Part shown: positions 62,552 to 64,000 of the stretch, piece by piece
Position numbering within the stretch: the stretch's first letter is position 1
How the letters are laid out: every line of letters starts with the position of its first letter
Origin: an uncultured Prochlorococcus sp.
Lineage (GTDB): Bacteria; Cyanobacteriota; Cyanobacteriia; PCC-6307; Cyanobiaceae
Reading direction: 5' to 3'
Length of the DNA: 64,000 bases
Assembly: GCA_902519235.1 (NCBI GenBank)
Contig: CABYJE010000001.1
Coordinates: 62,001 to 126,000, forward strand
Notes under the pieces: model-generated
Database searches by the model: none
What the model saw: only the letters and a program-made list of their open reading frames with translations
What the model was told of the DNA's origin: nothing
Program-made: the position numbers and the translations under genes

Positions 62552-64000
62552 ATGAGAAACAAAATTTGCGAAGAACTCAATAATACAGATATTGGTAAAT
62601 TAGTTAATCTATGCGGATGGGTAGATAGAAGAAGAGATCATGGTGGTGTAATTTTTATTGATTTAAGAGATCATAGTGGATTCCTACAAATAACAATAAA
62701 TCCCGATGATGGTGGAGATCTATTTAAACAGGCAGAAACTCTAAGAAATGAGACGGTAATAATGGTTAGCGGAATTATTAATGAAAGGCCCAAAGATTCC
62801 ATAAATAAAAATTTAAGTACTGGAGAATTAGAGCTTAAGGTTAAAGATTTGCAAATTCTCAATCAAATTAAAAAAAACCTGCCTTTTCCAGTGTCTATAC
62901 ATGATTATGAAAAAACAAAAGAGGAACTCAGATTAAAGTATAGATATCTAGATTTAAGAAGAGGGAAATTACTAGAAAATTTAAAAACGAGGCATAAGAT
63001 TATTAAAGTTGCTAGAGATTTTCTTGATAATTTTGGATTTACAGAAGTAGAGACTCCATTACTTACAAAATCAACTCCAGAAGGCGCGCGCGATTTTCTT
63101 GTTCCTGCACGTCTTTCGAATGGAGAATTTTTTGCCCTACCTCAATCGCCACAACTGTTTAAACAACTTTTAATGGTTGGAGGCTTGGACAAGTATTATC
63201 AAATCGCAAAATGTTTCCGTGATGAAGACTTAAGAGCAGATAGACAGCCAGAGTTTACTCAATTAGATATTGAAATGAGCTTTATTAGTGAAGAAGAAAT
63301 AATTTCTTTTAATGAAAGTCTTATAAAAACAATTTGGAAAGAAGTTTTAAATATTAATTTTGATAATGCTTTTCCAAGAATTTCATGGCAAGAAGCGATG
63401 GATAATTACGGAACAGATAGACCAGATACAAGATATGAAATGTTATTGAAAGATTTAGGAGAAGTATTAGGTAATATTGGCTTTAATATTTTCACCAAAG
63501 CAATTAAATCTGGAGGTTATATAAAATCCATAACAGTCAAAGGAGGTAATTCAAGTATTAGCAACGTAAGAATTAAACCAGGAGGTGATATTTTCCAAGT
63601 GGCTCAAGACGCAGGAGCTGGTGGTTTAGCCTTTATAAGAGTAAAAGGAAACGATCTTGAGACTATTGGGGCAATTAAAAATAATTTAAGTAAAGAGCAT
63701 ACAGCCGATATTTTAAGAATCACAGAAGCACAAGATGGAGACTTAATCCTCTTGGGGGCTGGAGATAAACAAATTGTCAACCAGTCATTAGATAGAGTGA
63801 GACAATACATCGCAAAAGACTTAAATCTCATAGATAAAAGTAAATGGAATTTCTTATGGGTAACTGATTTCCCTATGTTTGAGAGAAATGAAGAAGAAAA
63901 CAGATATGAAGCTTTACATCACCCTTTTTGTTCTCCAAAAAATATAAAATCTAAAGATTCTAAAAACTTGAAAAAATCACTTGAGAACTCTATAGCCAAT
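62552..64000 (+). CDS. aspS: Aspartyl-tRNA synthetase, 3' end beyond window
   Basis: Charges tRNA-Asp, or both tRNA-Asp and tRNA-Asn in cyanobacteria without AsnRS. The first 483 codons are present. The N-terminal OB fold has [27 protein letters not shown], the class II motif 2 is seen as [25 protein letters not shown], and the bacterial GAD insertion starts near 285. Motif 3 lies past the edge. It follows gcvT after 55 bases. The window ends on a codon boundary; another roughly 110 codons are expected. Confidence 0.95.
   Translation, partial: MRNKICEELNNTDIGKLVNLCGWVDRRRDHGGVIFIDLRDHSGFLQITINPDDGGDLFKQAETLRNETVIMVSGIINERPKDSINKNLSTGELELKVKDLQILNQIKKNLPFPVSIHDYEKTKEELRLKYRYLDLRRGKLLENLKTRHKIIKVARDFLDNFGFTEVETPLLTKSTPEGARDFLVPARLSNGEFFALPQSPQLFKQLLMVGGLDKYYQIAKCFRDEDLRADRQPEFTQLDIEMSFISEEEIISFNESLIKTIWKEVLNINFDNAFPRISWQEAMDNYGTDRPDTRYEMLLKDLGEVLGNIGFNIFTKAIKSGGYIKSITVKGGNSSISNVRIKPGGDIFQVAQDAGAGGLAFIRVKGNDLETIGAIKNNLSKEHTADILRITEAQDGDLILLGAGDKQIVNQSLDRVRQYIAKDLNLIDKSKWNFLWVTDFPMFERNEEENRYEALHHPFCSPKNIKSKDSKNLKKSLENSIAN

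Overview
The window comes from a very AT-rich, densely packed cyanobacterial chromosome. The best fit is Prochlorococcus of the high-light, small-genome type. This rests on psbZ, Ycf21- and Ycf23-type genes, the sqdB-sqdX pair, an acyl-lipid desaturase, an aspartokinase with four ACT domains, a SecA without its C-terminal zinc tail, and short intergenic gaps. The genus is inferred from gene content and composition; no rRNA lies in the window. I see no phycobilisome genes, insertion sequences, prophage blocks or CRISPR arrays. No gap between genes exceeds about 180 bases.

Layout. 1-4600 (minus): gyrB, a small exported SH3-like protein, two crcB-type fluoride channel genes and mgtE form one tight run. 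4.7-8.1 kb (plus): miaA, infC, a GntR-type regulator and cysE. 8-13 kb: secA, a GNAT acetyltransferase, an NTF2-like protein, tRNA-Gly(GCC), ribH and psbZ. 13-22 kb: mutS, cobH, holA, lysC, uvrB and a ycf23-like gene. 22-27 kb: tilS converges on the minus-strand run asd-dapA-rnj. 27-33 kb (plus): tig, clpP, clpX and dnaX. 33-36 kb (minus): a membrane glycosyltransferase and a SPOR-SpoIID protein. 36-40 kb (plus): rpmI, rplT, a TPR protein, thiG, sqdB and sqdX. 40-46 kb (minus): a small unknown gene, then an HTH-like gene, a PLP enzyme, gcvH and gcvP. 46-51.5 kb (plus): desC, rplI, dnaB, mnmG and a chorismate lyase-like gene. 51.5-55 kb: accessory stretch with an unknown charged protein, a SprT-like metalloprotease, an anchored NTF2-like protein, a phage-type ATP-dependent DNA ligase and a 50-codon gene. 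55-58.7 kb (minus): a TVP38/DedA-type membrane protein, valS, and tRNA-Val(UAC) leading into an IscA-like gene. 58.7-64 kb (plus): mazG, speE, speB, gcvT and aspS (cut by the window end).

Functional grouping. DNA replication and repair genes are frequent (gyrB, mutS, holA, uvrB, dnaX, dnaB, ATP-dependent ligase). The lysine/threonine/methionine branch from aspartate is present as lysC, asd and dapA. Glycine cleavage genes are split between 40-44 kb (gcvP, gcvH) and 61-62 kb (gcvT). Sulfolipid synthesis (sqdB, sqdX) and fatty-acid desaturation serve the photosynthetic membranes. The polyamine steps agmatine to putrescine to spermidine are encoded by speB and speE.

Most of the window is conserved housekeeping. 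The observations most worth checking are the T4-like ATP-dependent DNA ligase and its unusual neighbours, a repeated 16-bp imperfect palindrome between an HTH-like gene and desC, a possible N-terminal sliding-clamp motif on MutS, an asymmetric pair of Fluc/CrcB subunits in the gyrB run, and an IscA-like gene that starts 16 bases after tRNA-Val. I found no clear new multi-gene system.
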